Shown here piece by piece: positions 1 to 7,415 of a DNA stretch of 13,076 bases. How positions within the stretch are numbered: position 1 is the first letter of the stretch; each line of letters begins with the position of its first letter. Source of the stretch: Opitutia bacterium (GTDB lineage Bacteria > Verrucomicrobiota > Verrucomicrobiia > Opitutales > Opitutaceae); NCBI GenBank assembly GCA_003157575.1, contig PMKA01000385.1, positions 1 through 13,076 on the forward strand. The letters run 5' to 3'. The position numbers and the translations under genes are program-made. The notes under the pieces are model-generated. The model did not search any database. It saw nothing but the letters and a program-made list of their open reading frames with translations, and was not told the DNA's origin.

Positions 1-19
1 CCACTAAATCGAGGCAATC

Positions 20-2716
20 TCAAACAATCGGAAGCGCTGCAATCTGTACGCCCTTTATCTTCGGGAACGTCTCTTTCCTGTCGGACATCGTTGTGCCGAA
101 AAAGAAGGCCATCAAACGCGAGCAAATCAGGCCGACGAGAACCTGTGGGGCGATGAGGCCGGCCTTGGGGAGAAGCACATAAACGGACTGGTCGGCATAG
201 AACTGCTCCCGGTCCAGTGTCGCGTAGATGCGCCGATCACCCATCACTTGCCGAACAAGGATCTTGGGAGACGCGTCGAACACCCAGGGCTCCCGAAAGG
301 CCTGGTTGGAGTACTCAGATTCTAGGGTTTTATCATAACAAACCCAATAGTTAGCCCAATTGAGAGCGAAGGGCTTGACGCTGCCTCCCAAGACAAAGGG
401 TTTGTGCCGTTTGTCTGCCTTCGAATGGGTGACGAACTCCTTGCGGACTTTCATGCCCGCCTTGACCACGGCGAATTGCGAAAGCGTGGCGCACCGACTT
501 TCGATCCGGCGACAAAGAGCCATGGTCTCGGGGTTTGCGCCGCTGTTGAACTCTTTGTTGGGCAATTCGAGAATCGATTGTTGCGCGACAAGGTTTGCAG
601 GCGTTGTCACCTTTTTCTCCAGGGCGGCAGCGCATTCCCCAATCGCAATGTTTGCGGTGGCAAGTTCACGCAAAGTTTTTGGCTTTCGCAGAACGAGAAT
701 CGATGTGTCCACCGATGCACCGGGGAAGACCCCGCCTTTCAGATCAACCACGATCTCGGCATGGGTGGATTCCAAAAGGAACTGCCGCAGCAAAGCGTAA
801 TAGGTGTTGGTCAGGATTCCGTTCGGAATGATGAATGAGAACCGTCCCTGATTGCGCAGCAGTCCGACGCCGCGCTGAAGAAAGAAGGCGAACGTGTCTG
901 GCTGGTATGCCGCCGCTGGATAATGCGAAGTCAGGTAGTCCTTGGTCGGACCGTCCAGCATCTGGCTCCGGACGTACGGCGGATTCCCTATTACCGAGTC
1001 GAAGCCGCCGGCGTCCATGATTGTCTTGAACTCGATATCCCAGTCGAAGGCGTTGATCTTGAGGCGGGCCTCGTCGTCGAGGTCCGGCAGGGCCATCTGC
1101 CGGTAGAAATCGGACCCGATGAGACTGTTGCCGCACTTGATGTTCCTGCCGAGGTCGGGCAGCACGCGGTGGAAGTCCATCTGCTTGCCCCCTGTTTCGC
1201 GCGCCTCGCCCTGGAGCACCTTGAGCAGGAGGGAGAGCTTTGTCACCTCAACGGCCTGGGAGTCGATGTCCACGCCGTAAAGGTTGACGGTGAGGATGCG
1301 TTTTCGCTCGGCGGTGGTGAGCCGCCAGTTTCGGGCGGGCGGAGCGGACTGCGGGTTGCGAAGCTGGCCAAAGGAGTCGAGGCCGGCGTTCGGGCTGGTC
1401 TCGTAGATCGGGGGATTCTTTTTCTTCGCCCAACTCCCGGGATCGTGGGTGCAGTAGTATCCCAGGTGCCAGTCGAGGAGGAACTCGAACGCGCCCAGAA
1501 GAAACGAGCCGGAGCCGCACGCGGGGTCGAGGATCCGGAGTTTCTCCACCTGCTTGGGCGTGCGGCCTTCGACGAGCGGCCCGACCGTCTGGCGGACGAT
1601 GTAGTTGACGATGTAGGTGGGGGTGTAATAGACGCCGCCGGCCTTGCGGACCTCGGGTTTCTCTTCGACGCGGGCGCGGTGCCCGTCGGTGAGATGGATG
1701 ACCTTGCCAAGAAACTGCTCGTAAATGTGGCCGAGAATGTCGGCCTCGACGACGGCGAAGGCGTACGGGCTTTCCGGCCAGTAGAGAGCGGAGAGGATTT
1801 CCTGCAGCGTGGCGTCGTCGATTTTGAGCCCGAGGGTGAGCCTGTCGGGCGCCTCGTCGCGGTCCTTTTCCGTCGCGAAATGGAAGAGACCTGAGTTGTA
1901 CCGGTAGTCGGCGTGCTCGAATATCTGACACAGGCGCGGGTAGAGGTGGGGGCCGGCGGTGAGCGCCTGGAGCTGACCGTATTGCTCAATGCCGCGGTCC
2001 TCGGCTATGCGCAAAAAGACGATTCGGTCGAGAATGCGCTGCACCGCAAAATTGAGCTCGCGGTTGGTGAGTGCGGAGTTGCGCAGGGCGAGATTGCGGG
2101 CGAGCAGTTCGCGCCACTTCTCCATGTCCTTGAGGAAATCGACGTCGAATTCCGTGGTTCCGCGCTTGCCTCGCCGGGCGGCGGAAAACCTGTCAAACGC
2201 TCCGCGCAGCACGGACTCGCGCGAGAAGACTGCCGCGATTTCGTCCCACTTCTCCGCATACTCCTCGAAGGTGCAGTAGAAGAGGCGGCCGACGGAGGCC
2301 TTGTCGCCGGCGCGCGGCCGGCCGCAACTCCCGTAGAAGGCGAATTCCTGAAAGTCGGTGACAATTCCGAGCGGGAGACCGGCGCACCACAAATAGCGTC
2401 GGAGCTGGAGCGCGGGCTCGGGATCGTCCTTCAGCCGGACCGAGGGTTTCTTGGCCTCAACGAAGAACTTCCGGTTGCCGCCGACGCGAAAGGAGTAATC
2501 GGGCAGGCCGCCAGAGCTCAGCGTGTCCTCGTGGATGACGTCCTTGTAGGCTTCGGCATAGCCGGCGCGGTTTTGCAAGTCCCAGCCCAACGCCTCGAAA
2601 AACGGATCGATGAACTCGCGGCGGAACTGCGTCTCCTTGTACTCGGGGGCGAGATAGGATTCGAGGTTGCGGCCAAACGCCTCGATGCGGTCGCGGATCA
2701 GCGGAGGAATCGCCAT
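20..2716 (-). CDS. Type IIG-like restriction-modification enzyme (nuclease + N6-adenine methylase)
   Basis: A single polypeptide of 898 residues that should both cut and methylate DNA. Near the N-terminus is a PD-(D/E)XK nuclease signature: PD at residues 72-73, then E87 and K89 in FVEAKKP. A helical linker follows, then YYTPTYIVNYIV, SAM-binding motif I DPACGSG (397-403), a motif II-like GVDIDSQAVEV (481-491) and catalytic NPPY (578-581), typical of N6-adenine methylases of the Eco57I/TaqI kind. The rest, ending in FPKIKGVQIAALPIV, resembles a TaqI-like target-recognition domain. I chose the ATG at 2716 because the nuclease domain begins just after it; an in-frame ATG at 3007 would add 97 residues of Pro/Arg-rich sequence with no domain. 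No Shine-Dalgarno precedes either start. No partner methylase or specificity gene is visible, though the left flank is cut. The C-terminus may be truncated. The family call is strong; recognition site and activity cannot be read from sequence. Confidence 0.85.
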   Translation of the reverse strand: MAIPPLIRDRIEAFGRNLESYLAPEYKETQFRREFIDPFFEALGWDLQNRAGYAEAYKDVIHEDTLSSGGLPDYSFRVGGNRKFFVEAKKPSVRLKDDPEPALQLRRYLWCAGLPLGIVTDFQEFAFYGSCGRPRAGDKASVGRLFYCTFEEYAEKWDEIAAVFSRESVLRGAFDRFSAARRGKRGTTEFDVDFLKDMEKWRELLARNLALRNSALTNRELNFAVQRILDRIVFLRIAEDRGIEQYGQLQALTAGPHLYPRLCQIFEHADYRYNSGLFHFATEKDRDEAPDRLTLGLKIDDATLQEILSALYWPESPYAFAVVEADILGHIYEQFLGKVIHLTDGHRARVEEKPEVRKAGGVYYTPTYIVNYIVRQTVGPLVEGRTPKQVEKLRILDPACGSGSFLLGAFEFLLDWHLGYYCTHDPGSWAKKKNPPIYETSPNAGLDSFGQLRNPQSAPPARNWRLTTAERKRILTVNLYGVDIDSQAVEVTKLSLLLKVLQGEARETGGKQMDFHRVLPDLGRNIKCGNSLIGSDFYRQMALPDLDDEARLKINAFDWDIEFKTIMDAGGFDSVIGNPPYVRSQMLDGPTKDYLTSHYPAAAYQPDTFAFFLQRGVGLLRNQGRFSFIIPNGILTNTYYALLRQFLLESTHAEIVVDLKGGVFPGASVDTSILVLRKPKTLRELATANIAIGECAAALEKKVTTPANLVAQQSILELPNKEFNSGANPETMALCRRIESRCATLSQFAVVKAGMKVRKEFVTHSKADKRHKPFVLGGSVKPFALNWANYWVCYDKTLESEYSNQAFREPWVFDASPKILVRQVMGDRRIYATLDREQFYADQSVYVLLPKAGLIAPQVLVGLICSRLMAFFFGTTMSDRKETFPKIKGVQIAALPIV

Positions 2717-3078
2717 GGAGTTGTCGAAGGAGAACGCAGTCAAATCAGCGTGCTGACGCCCGGTTCGCAAGCGGCAAATGCCCGCGAATTTGCAAAGCTG
2801 AAGTCTCCCTGGTTCCAGAATCCGCCGGCCAGGGACTCCGGTCGCGACGGGGGGAAAATGCGGCGGGGATACGGAGATCGCGCCGCCGGTCGTTCGGGGG
2901 CGGTTTGCGGGCAGGCGGACGGGATTCGGCCTGACAGCCGGCGCAAGCTCAGTCGAGTCCGCACCAGCCGGCGAGGGCGAAAACGAATCCGCCGGCAATG
3001 AGGGCAAGGGTTCGCTTCATGGGGAAGAAAACCGGATGGGATCCGATCCGGCCGGGAGTTGGCGAGAAGATCCGGAGA
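2717..3078. other. 362-bp gap between the RM gene and the aminotransferase gene
   Basis: No confident gene. The RM reading frame stays open leftward from 3007, but the encoded stretch is Pro/Arg-rich without domain character. A minus-strand ORF at 2949-3020 would encode 23 residues with a basic start (MKRT) and a hydrophobic core (LALIAGGFVFALAGW). It lacks a Shine-Dalgarno and begins just after a probable terminator, so I do not call it as a gene. The only supported element is that terminator, listed separately. The RM promoter presumably lies here, but I could not identify -35/-10 boxes. Confidence 0.5.
3025..3051 (-). terminator. Likely rho-independent terminator of the panD-aminotransferase unit
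   Basis: Read on the minus strand, CCGGAT (3051-3046), an 8-nt loop CGGATCCC and ATCCGG (3037-3032) form a perfect 6-bp stem, followed at once by TTTTCTT (3031-3025). It starts 27 nt past the aminotransferase stop codon, where such a terminator would be expected. The stem is short, and a GGATCC palindrome in the loop allows another fold, so confidence is moderate. Confidence 0.6.
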
Positions 3079-4164
3079 TCAGGGCAGCACCGGCGTCTCC
3101 GCCAGGGCGCTGTCGAGTGCGCGCAGAAGCGCTCCGATGGTCTCATCGGTCTCGTCGCCCATGTTGGAAATGCGGAACGTCTTTCCCTTGATCTTGCCGT
3201 AGCCGCCGTCGATCAGGAAGCCGTGCTTCGACTTGAGGGTCTTGACCAGCGCGGGCAGGTCGACGTTGAGCGTGTTGGCGAAGCAGTTGAGCGTCACCGA
3301 GCCGTAGCCCTCCTTGGGGAACAGCTTGAAGCCCTTGGCGGCCCCCCACTGGCGCACGAGCTGGTTCAGGCGCGCGTGACGGGCGTAACGGTTCTCGACG
3401 CCCTCGGCCTTGATGTCCTCGATCTTCGATTTGAGCCCGTAGATGTGCGGTATCGACGGCGTGCTCGGGGTCATGCCCTTCTCGTGGTTGGCCTGGAACT
3501 CGGGCAGATCGAAGTAATAGCCGCGTTCCGTGACGGTGGCCGCCCGGGCGAGCGCGCGTTTCGACACCGAACAGAGGGACAGGCCCGGAGGAAGCGCGAG
3601 CGCCTTCTGCGTGCCGGTGACGATGATGTCGATGCCGAGCTCGTCCTTTTTTATCGGCAGCGCGCTGAACGAGCTGACGGTGTCGACGACCGAAATGACC
3701 TCGGGAAACTCGCGCACCACCGCCATCACGGCGGCGATGTCGGTCATGCAGCCGCAGGAGGTTTCGTTATGGATGATCGTGATCGCGTCGTACTGGCCGG
3801 TGGCGAGCTCGCGGCGCACTGCCTCGGGGTCGACGGGCTGTCCCCACTCGGACTTGATCGAGCCTGCCGGTTTCCCGCACCGCAGCGAGACGTCGTTCCA
3901 TTTGTCCGAGAAGGCGCCGTTCATGCAGTTCAGCACCTTTCGTTTGATGACGTTGCGGACGGCGGCCTCCATCATGCCCCAGGCGCTGGAGGTGCTCAGG
4001 TAGACGGGGTCCTTCGTGTAAAACAGCGCCTGAAGATCCGGCTGGATGGACTGATAGAGCGCCACGAAGTCCGAGCTGCGATGCCCGATCATGGGCTGTG
4101 TCATCGCGCGCAGCGTCTTTTCCGAAACGGCCACGGGGCCAGGGATGAAGAGTTTGTAGCTCAT
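3079..4164 (-). CDS. Class V PLP-dependent aminotransferase (alanine/serine-glyoxylate type)
   Basis: A 361-residue cytosolic fold-type I aminotransferase of the alanine-glyoxylate / serine-pyruvate family (COG0075-like). The N-terminus YKLFIPGPVAVS matches the family's PGP substrate/cofactor loop. HNETSCG (132-138) and VVDTVSS (159-165, D161 facing the pyridine nitrogen) are typical, and the Schiff-base lysine is K187 in VTGTQKALALPPG. A C-terminal FRISNMGDE supplies the carboxylate-binding arginine. Length is normal for the family. It starts at the ATG at 4164, with no Shine-Dalgarno, 78 nt downstream of panD on the same strand, so co-transcription is likely. Substrate is uncertain: alanine-, serine- or phosphoserine-linked reactions are all known for relatives, and nothing here settles the choice. 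2-Aminoethylphosphonate transaminase is less likely, since no phosphonate genes are nearby. Confidence 0.85.
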   Translation of the reverse strand: MSYKLFIPGPVAVSEKTLRAMTQPMIGHRSSDFVALYQSIQPDLQALFYTKDPVYLSTSSAWGMMEAAVRNVIKRKVLNCMNGAFSDKWNDVSLRCGKPAGSIKSEWGQPVDPEAVRRELATGQYDAITIIHNETSCGCMTDIAAVMAVVREFPEVISVVDTVSSFSALPIKKDELGIDIIVTGTQKALALPPGLSLCSVSKRALARAATVTERGYYFDLPEFQANHEKGMTPSTPSIPHIYGLKSKIEDIKAEGVENRYARHARLNQLVRQWGAAKGFKLFPKEGYGSVTLNCFANTLNVDLPALVKTLKSKHGFLIDGGYGKIKGKTFRISNMGDETDETIGALLRALDSALAETPVLP

Positions 4165-4242
4165 GGGTTGAAGAAAGGCGGGTTTGGGGCGCTGTTGAAA
4201 GACCTTGCGTGCTGTGCCTGCCAGGCAGCGCGGCGGCTGTGC

Positions 4243-4605
4243 TCAGCCGATTTGTTTGACGATCCGGCGGTTGGCGTCCGCCAGCACGAGGATCTTCGGA
4301 CGCAAGGCGGCGGCCTCGCGTTCGTCGAACACGGCGAAGCACATGATCGTGACCAGGTCGCCCGGCTTGCCAAGGTAGGCGGTCGCGCCGTTCAGGCAGA
4401 TCGATTTCGAACCGGCCGGCGCCGCGATGGCGTACGTCTCGAAGCGCTCTCCGTTGTTGAGATTGCCGATCAGAATCCGCTCGTACTGCAGCAGCCCGAC
4501 GGCGGCCATGAATTCGGCGTCGATCGCCAGGCTGCCCTCGTAGTTGAGGCTGCTGTCGGTAATTTCAGCCCTGTGGATCTTTGACTTGAGCAGATTAAGT
4601 TGCAT
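4243..4605 (-). CDS. panD: Aspartate 1-decarboxylase
   Basis: Converts L-aspartate to beta-alanine for pantothenate and CoA synthesis, using a pyruvoyl group formed by self-cleavage. The 120-residue protein aligns along its length with E. coli PanD. K9 and H11 lie in the first strand, and Gly24-Ser25 in NYEGSLAID is the cleavage site that yields the pyruvoyl cofactor. [12 protein letters not shown] holds the catalytic-loop tyrosine, and LNGATAY carries the conserved asparagine. I start it at the ATG at 4605, which places Ser25 at the family position; an in-frame ATG at 4665 would add 20 residues that relatives lack. No Shine-Dalgarno is seen. It leads a minus-strand unit with the class V aminotransferase and diverges from lpxK across 80 bp. 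No other pan gene is in the window. Confidence 0.95.
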   Translation of the reverse strand: MQLNLLKSKIHRAEITDSSLNYEGSLAIDAEFMAAVGLLQYERILIGNLNNGERFETYAIAAPAGSKSICLNGATAYLGKPGDLVTIMCFAVFDEREAAALRPKILVLADANRRIVKQIG

Positions 4606-4633
4606 GACGCTGGGTGGACGGTAGGAAACCATA

Positions 4634-4659
4634 ACGAAGCGAGCCGGCGGCCGGTTCGT
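4634..4659. repeat. Imperfect inverted repeat between divergent panD and lpxK
   Basis: ACGAA (4634-4638) pairs with TTCGT (4655-4659), and inside it CCGG (4644-4647, off by one base at the edge of the bulge) faces CCGG (4651-4654) across CGG; the left arm carries an extra GCGAG-like bulge. It lies in the 80-bp region that must hold both promoters or 5' leaders. It could be an operator or simply a GC-rich hairpin. No flanking T-run marks it as a terminator. Confidence 0.25.
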
Positions 4660-4685
4660 CAACAATCAATCACCCTGACCTGCGC

Positions 4686-5894
4686 ATGTCGTTCCTCTGG
4701 CTTAAGAGAAAAGCCTACGCATTCGAGCAATACACCATCGATGTGATCCTGGGGCGGCGGGAGGACACAGGGGCGGCGGTCTACGGAGCGTTCCTGCAGT
4801 CGGTGTCGGTTTTGTTCAACGGTCTGATCCAGCTCCGATTCTGGCTGTACAGGCAGCGGATACTGCACGACCAGCCGCTGGGCTGTCTCGTCGTCGTCGT
4901 CGGAAACCTCACTGTGGGGGGCACCGGCAAGACGCCCGTGGTGGAGAAGTTCGCCCGTGCGCTCGCCGAGCGGGGAAGGAAGGTGGCCATTCTCAGCCGC
5001 GGCTACAAGAGCAAGCGCCCGCCCTTCTGGCGCAGGGCATGGAATGCGCTGACGCATGCCGAGGAGCCGCCGCCGCGCGTCGTGAGCGACGGCAACCGGG
5101 TGCTGCTCGACTCCGAGGAGGCGGGGGATGAGCCCTTCATGCTGGCGCGCAACCTGCCCGGGGTCGTCGTGCTCGTTGACAAGAACCGCGTCAAATCCGG
5201 CACCTACGCGATCCGCCGCTTTGGCTGCGACACCCTGGTTCTCGACGACGGCTTCCAGTACCTGCATCTCAAGGGCCGGCTCAACCTGCTGCTGGTGGAC
5301 ACCACCAATCCCTTCGGCAACGGCCACCTGCTGCCGCGCGGAATCCTGCGCGAGCCGATCAAACATTTGCGGCGCGCCTCCTACGTCTTCCTCACAAAGT
5401 CGTCCGGCCGGCGCGATCCCGAACTGGAAGAGCTGATTCACAAGCACAATCCGGCGGTCGACATCATCGAGTGTGCGCATCGTCCGCAGCACCTGCAGCG
5501 TGTCGGCAGTGCGGAACGGCAGGAGTTGGGCTATCTCAAGGGCCGGCGCATCGGCGCGTTCAGCGGCATCGCCACGCCGGACAGCTTTGAGCATTTCCTC
5601 CGGGAGCTAGGGGCGAACCTGATCTACACCAAGCGCTTCCTCGACCACTATCGTTTCACCAGCGAGGACCTGCGGAGGGTGTTCGACGAGGCGCGAAAGG
5701 CCGGGCTGGAATTCATCGTCACAACCGAGAAGGACTCCGTGCGCCTGAGCGCGGGCATGGATTTTCCGCTGCCGTTGTACTACCTGAGGCTGGAGATCGA
5801 CATCATCCGCGGCGCGGCGGATTTCCAGGAGGCGGTGTCGCGGATCTGTTTTCCGGAGGCAAGGAAGGGGACGCCGCCACCGCGAGGTTTTTGA
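4686..5894 (+). CDS. lpxK: Tetraacyldisaccharide 4'-kinase
   Basis: Phosphorylates the 4' position of the tetraacyl-disaccharide 1-phosphate to give lipid IVA, the sixth step of lipid A synthesis, at the inner membrane's cytoplasmic face. The 402-residue protein has a hydrophobic N-terminal segment (about 36-55), then the family's P-loop [13 protein letters not shown] (72-84), LSRGY (103-107), VSDGN with EAGDEP (133-150), LDDGFQ (186-191) and [15 protein letters not shown] (210-224). About 15-20 residues between SRGY and VSDG (RPPFWRRAW to EEPPPR) are extra relative to E. coli LpxK. It is somewhat longer than E. coli's 328 residues because of this insert and a longer C-terminal part. The ATG at 4686 has no Shine-Dalgarno. 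It diverges from panD and converges with hflX, stops 26 bp apart. No other lpx or kdt gene is adjacent. Its presence shows a lipid A-bearing, Gram-negative cell. Confidence 0.93.
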   Translation: MSFLWLKRKAYAFEQYTIDVILGRREDTGAAVYGAFLQSVSVLFNGLIQLRFWLYRQRILHDQPLGCLVVVVGNLTVGGTGKTPVVEKFARALAERGRKVAILSRGYKSKRPPFWRRAWNALTHAEEPPPRVVSDGNRVLLDSEEAGDEPFMLARNLPGVVVLVDKNRVKSGTYAIRRFGCDTLVLDDGFQYLHLKGRLNLLLVDTTNPFGNGHLLPRGILREPIKHLRRASYVFLTKSSGRRDPELEELIHKHNPAVDIIECAHRPQHLQRVGSAERQELGYLKGRRIGAFSGIATPDSFEHFLRELGANLIYTKRFLDHYRFTSEDLRRVFDEARKAGLEFIVTTEKDSVRLSAGMDFPLPLYYLRLEIDIIRGAADFQEAVSRICFPEARKGTPPPRGF

Positions 5895-5920
5895 GTGCGC
5901 TGAGCGGCTCCTTTGGCGGA

Positions 5921-7225
5921 TCAGGGCGCCGGAGCGGAAGGGGAGGCCGGCGGGGACTGCAGGACAAACGGGGCGAAGATGGCGGACTGGGACGCCGGGA
6001 AACTTCCGTGGATGTGCACGCCGTCGTCGCGCAAATCCTGCGCGTGAACCTGTCCGATCTCGTGGAGGCGGGCGATGATGTCGTAGCGGTCGTGCGGCAC
6101 GAGCAGCTCGACCGCGGCGGATTCCCGTGCGACGCAGGCGGCGCAGTGCTCCAGCAGGCGGTCCAGGCCCTCGCCGGTCTTCGCGCTCACAAAAAGTCCG
6201 CCGGGGGCGAGCATGCGCGCGGTGTCGAGGGCGGCCGGGGAGGCGAGATCGATCTTGTTGAACACATCGATGATCGTCTTGCGGTCGGCGCCGAGTTCGG
6301 CGAGCACGGCGAGCGTGGTGGCATGATGGCGCGCCACATCCGGATTGGTGACGTCGAGGACGTGGATCAGGAAATCGGCGACGACCACCTCCTCGAGAGT
6401 GGCCTTGAAGGCCTCGACGAGATCGTGGGGCAGCCGCCGGATGAAGCCGACGGTGTCCGTGATCAGGAGCTTCTGGTTGTTGGGCAGCGCGAGCTGGCGC
6501 GTCGTCGGATCGAGCGTGGCAAAGAGCTTGTTCTCGACGAGCACCTGCGCGCCGGTAAGGCGGTTGAGCAGACAGGACTTGCCGGCGTTCGTATAGCCGA
6601 CGATCGCGCACGTGGGCACGGGCACGCGCATGCGGCGCTGGCGCTGCACCCCGCGTTGCTGGCGGACCTCGGCGAGCTGGGAGCGGAGATGGGCGATGCG
6701 GTCGCGCACGGTGCGCCTGTCCTGCTCCAGCTGCGTTTCGCCTTCGCCGCCGAGCGAGCCCCGTCCGCGCTGGCGGGAGAGGTGGGTCCAGGCCCGCGTC
6801 AGGCGGGGAAGGAAATATTCCTGGCGCGCCAGCTCAACCTGGAGCATGGCCTCGCGGGTCTGGGCGCGGTCGGCGAAGACCTCGAGGATCACCTCCTGCC
6901 GGTCGATCACCGCGAGGCCGGATTCCTCCTCCCAGTTGCGCTGCTGGGCCGGGGAAAGCGTCTCGTCGAGGACGATCACGTCTGCGCCGGATTCCTTCGC
7001 CATCTCGATCACTTCGCCGACCTTGCCGCGGCCCAGGAGAAATGTCGGGGAAGGCGACCGGAGGTTGACGAGGATGCTCCCGGTGATGGCCAGATGCAGG
7101 TTTTCGACCAGCTCCTTCAATTCCGCGAGCAGCTCGGCGCCCTCGCCCGGGGGCAAGTCCGCGGTCTGGACGCCCACGAGGAACGCCTTGAGGATGCGCC
7201 TATTCTTGTCGAACATCTCGGCCAT
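5921..7225 (-). CDS. hflX: GTPase HflX (ribosome-associated)
   Basis: A 434-residue translation-factor GTPase; family members bind the 50S subunit and split or rescue stalled ribosomes under stress. The N-terminal HflX domain covers about 10-130 and includes FLLGRGKVGEV. A basic coiled linker follows with the family's GRGSLGGEGETQLE (154-167). The G domain shows G1 GYTNAGKS (210-217), G2 DPTTR (239-243), G3 DTVGF (257-261), G4 NKID (323-326) and G5 SAK (347-349). The tail ends in a Pro/Ser/Ala-rich stretch. I use the ATG at 7225: AGGA lies 9 nt upstream, one of the few Shine-Dalgarno-like sites here. An alternative in-frame ATG at 7216 would remove three residues. No hfq or miaA neighbour is visible. 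All nucleotide-binding motifs are intact. Confidence 0.94.
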   Translation of the reverse strand: MAEMFDKNRRILKAFLVGVQTADLPPGEGAELLAELKELVENLHLAITGSILVNLRSPSPTFLLGRGKVGEVIEMAKESGADVIVLDETLSPAQQRNWEEESGLAVIDRQEVILEVFADRAQTREAMLQVELARQEYFLPRLTRAWTHLSRQRGRGSLGGEGETQLEQDRRTVRDRIAHLRSQLAEVRQQRGVQRQRRMRVPVPTCAIVGYTNAGKSCLLNRLTGAQVLVENKLFATLDPTTRQLALPNNQKLLITDTVGFIRRLPHDLVEAFKATLEEVVVADFLIHVLDVTNPDVARHHATTLAVLAELGADRKTIIDVFNKIDLASPAALDTARMLAPGGLFVSAKTGEGLDRLLEHCAACVARESAAVELLVPHDRYDIIARLHEIGQVHAQDLRDDGVHIHGSFPASQSAIFAPFVLQSPPASPSAPAP

Positions 7226-7415
7226 AACGATTCATCCTGCTCCAAGATCCGGCCGGAGGCGAGAGTCAAAACCCGGGGAGATATCCCCATGGCGGGTTCG
7301 TTCTCTCCCGCGCCGATGAGGGGGAAATCCCGCATTCCACATTGAACGGACCCATTCTGAGCGCCGGTCATTTTTGGTTTCCATGATGCCGGGATGTCGT
7401 CACGATCCGGCTTCC
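7226..7415. other. Divergent intergenic region hflX / esterase
   Basis: 190 bp separating two outward-reading genes, so it should carry both promoters. I see a small hairpin GGGGA-GATA-TCCCC (7275-7288) but no convincing -35/-10 pair on either strand. An in-frame ATG at 7374 lies upstream of my chosen esterase start; the 14 residues it would add do not resemble a signal peptide. Confidence 0.35.

Noticed and set aside
923-3001. Plus-strand open frames of 323 and 362 residues opposite the RM gene
   Set aside because: The opposite strand holds nuclease and methylase motifs in one continuous frame; the plus-strand products show no domains.
2717-3007. 97-residue N-terminal extension of the RM protein
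   Set aside because: It is Pro/Arg-rich, unlike the rest of the protein, and the nuclease domain starts just after the ATG at 2716.
4215-4227. Hairpin TGCCT-GCC-AGGCA between panD and the aminotransferase
   Set aside because: Five-base stem without a T-run; not enough for a terminator or attenuator.
2998-4584. Long plus-strand open frame (528 residues) across the aminotransferase and panD region
   Set aside because: It is antisense to two clearly conserved genes; in GC-rich DNA such shadow frames stay open by chance, and its product is Arg/Gly/Val/Asp-rich with no motifs.
4606-4665. 20-residue N-terminal extension of PanD
   Set aside because: The shorter start puts Ser25, K9 and H11 at exactly the known family positions.
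4615-4665. Possible panD promoter beginning TTGACG on the minus strand
   Set aside because: The nearest -10-like TATGGT is 23 nt away, too far for a standard sigma-70 promoter.
5891-7345. Long plus-strand open frame (484 residues) opposite hflX
   Set aside because: The minus strand encodes intact HflX with all five G motifs; the plus product is the usual low-complexity complement of a GC-rich gene.
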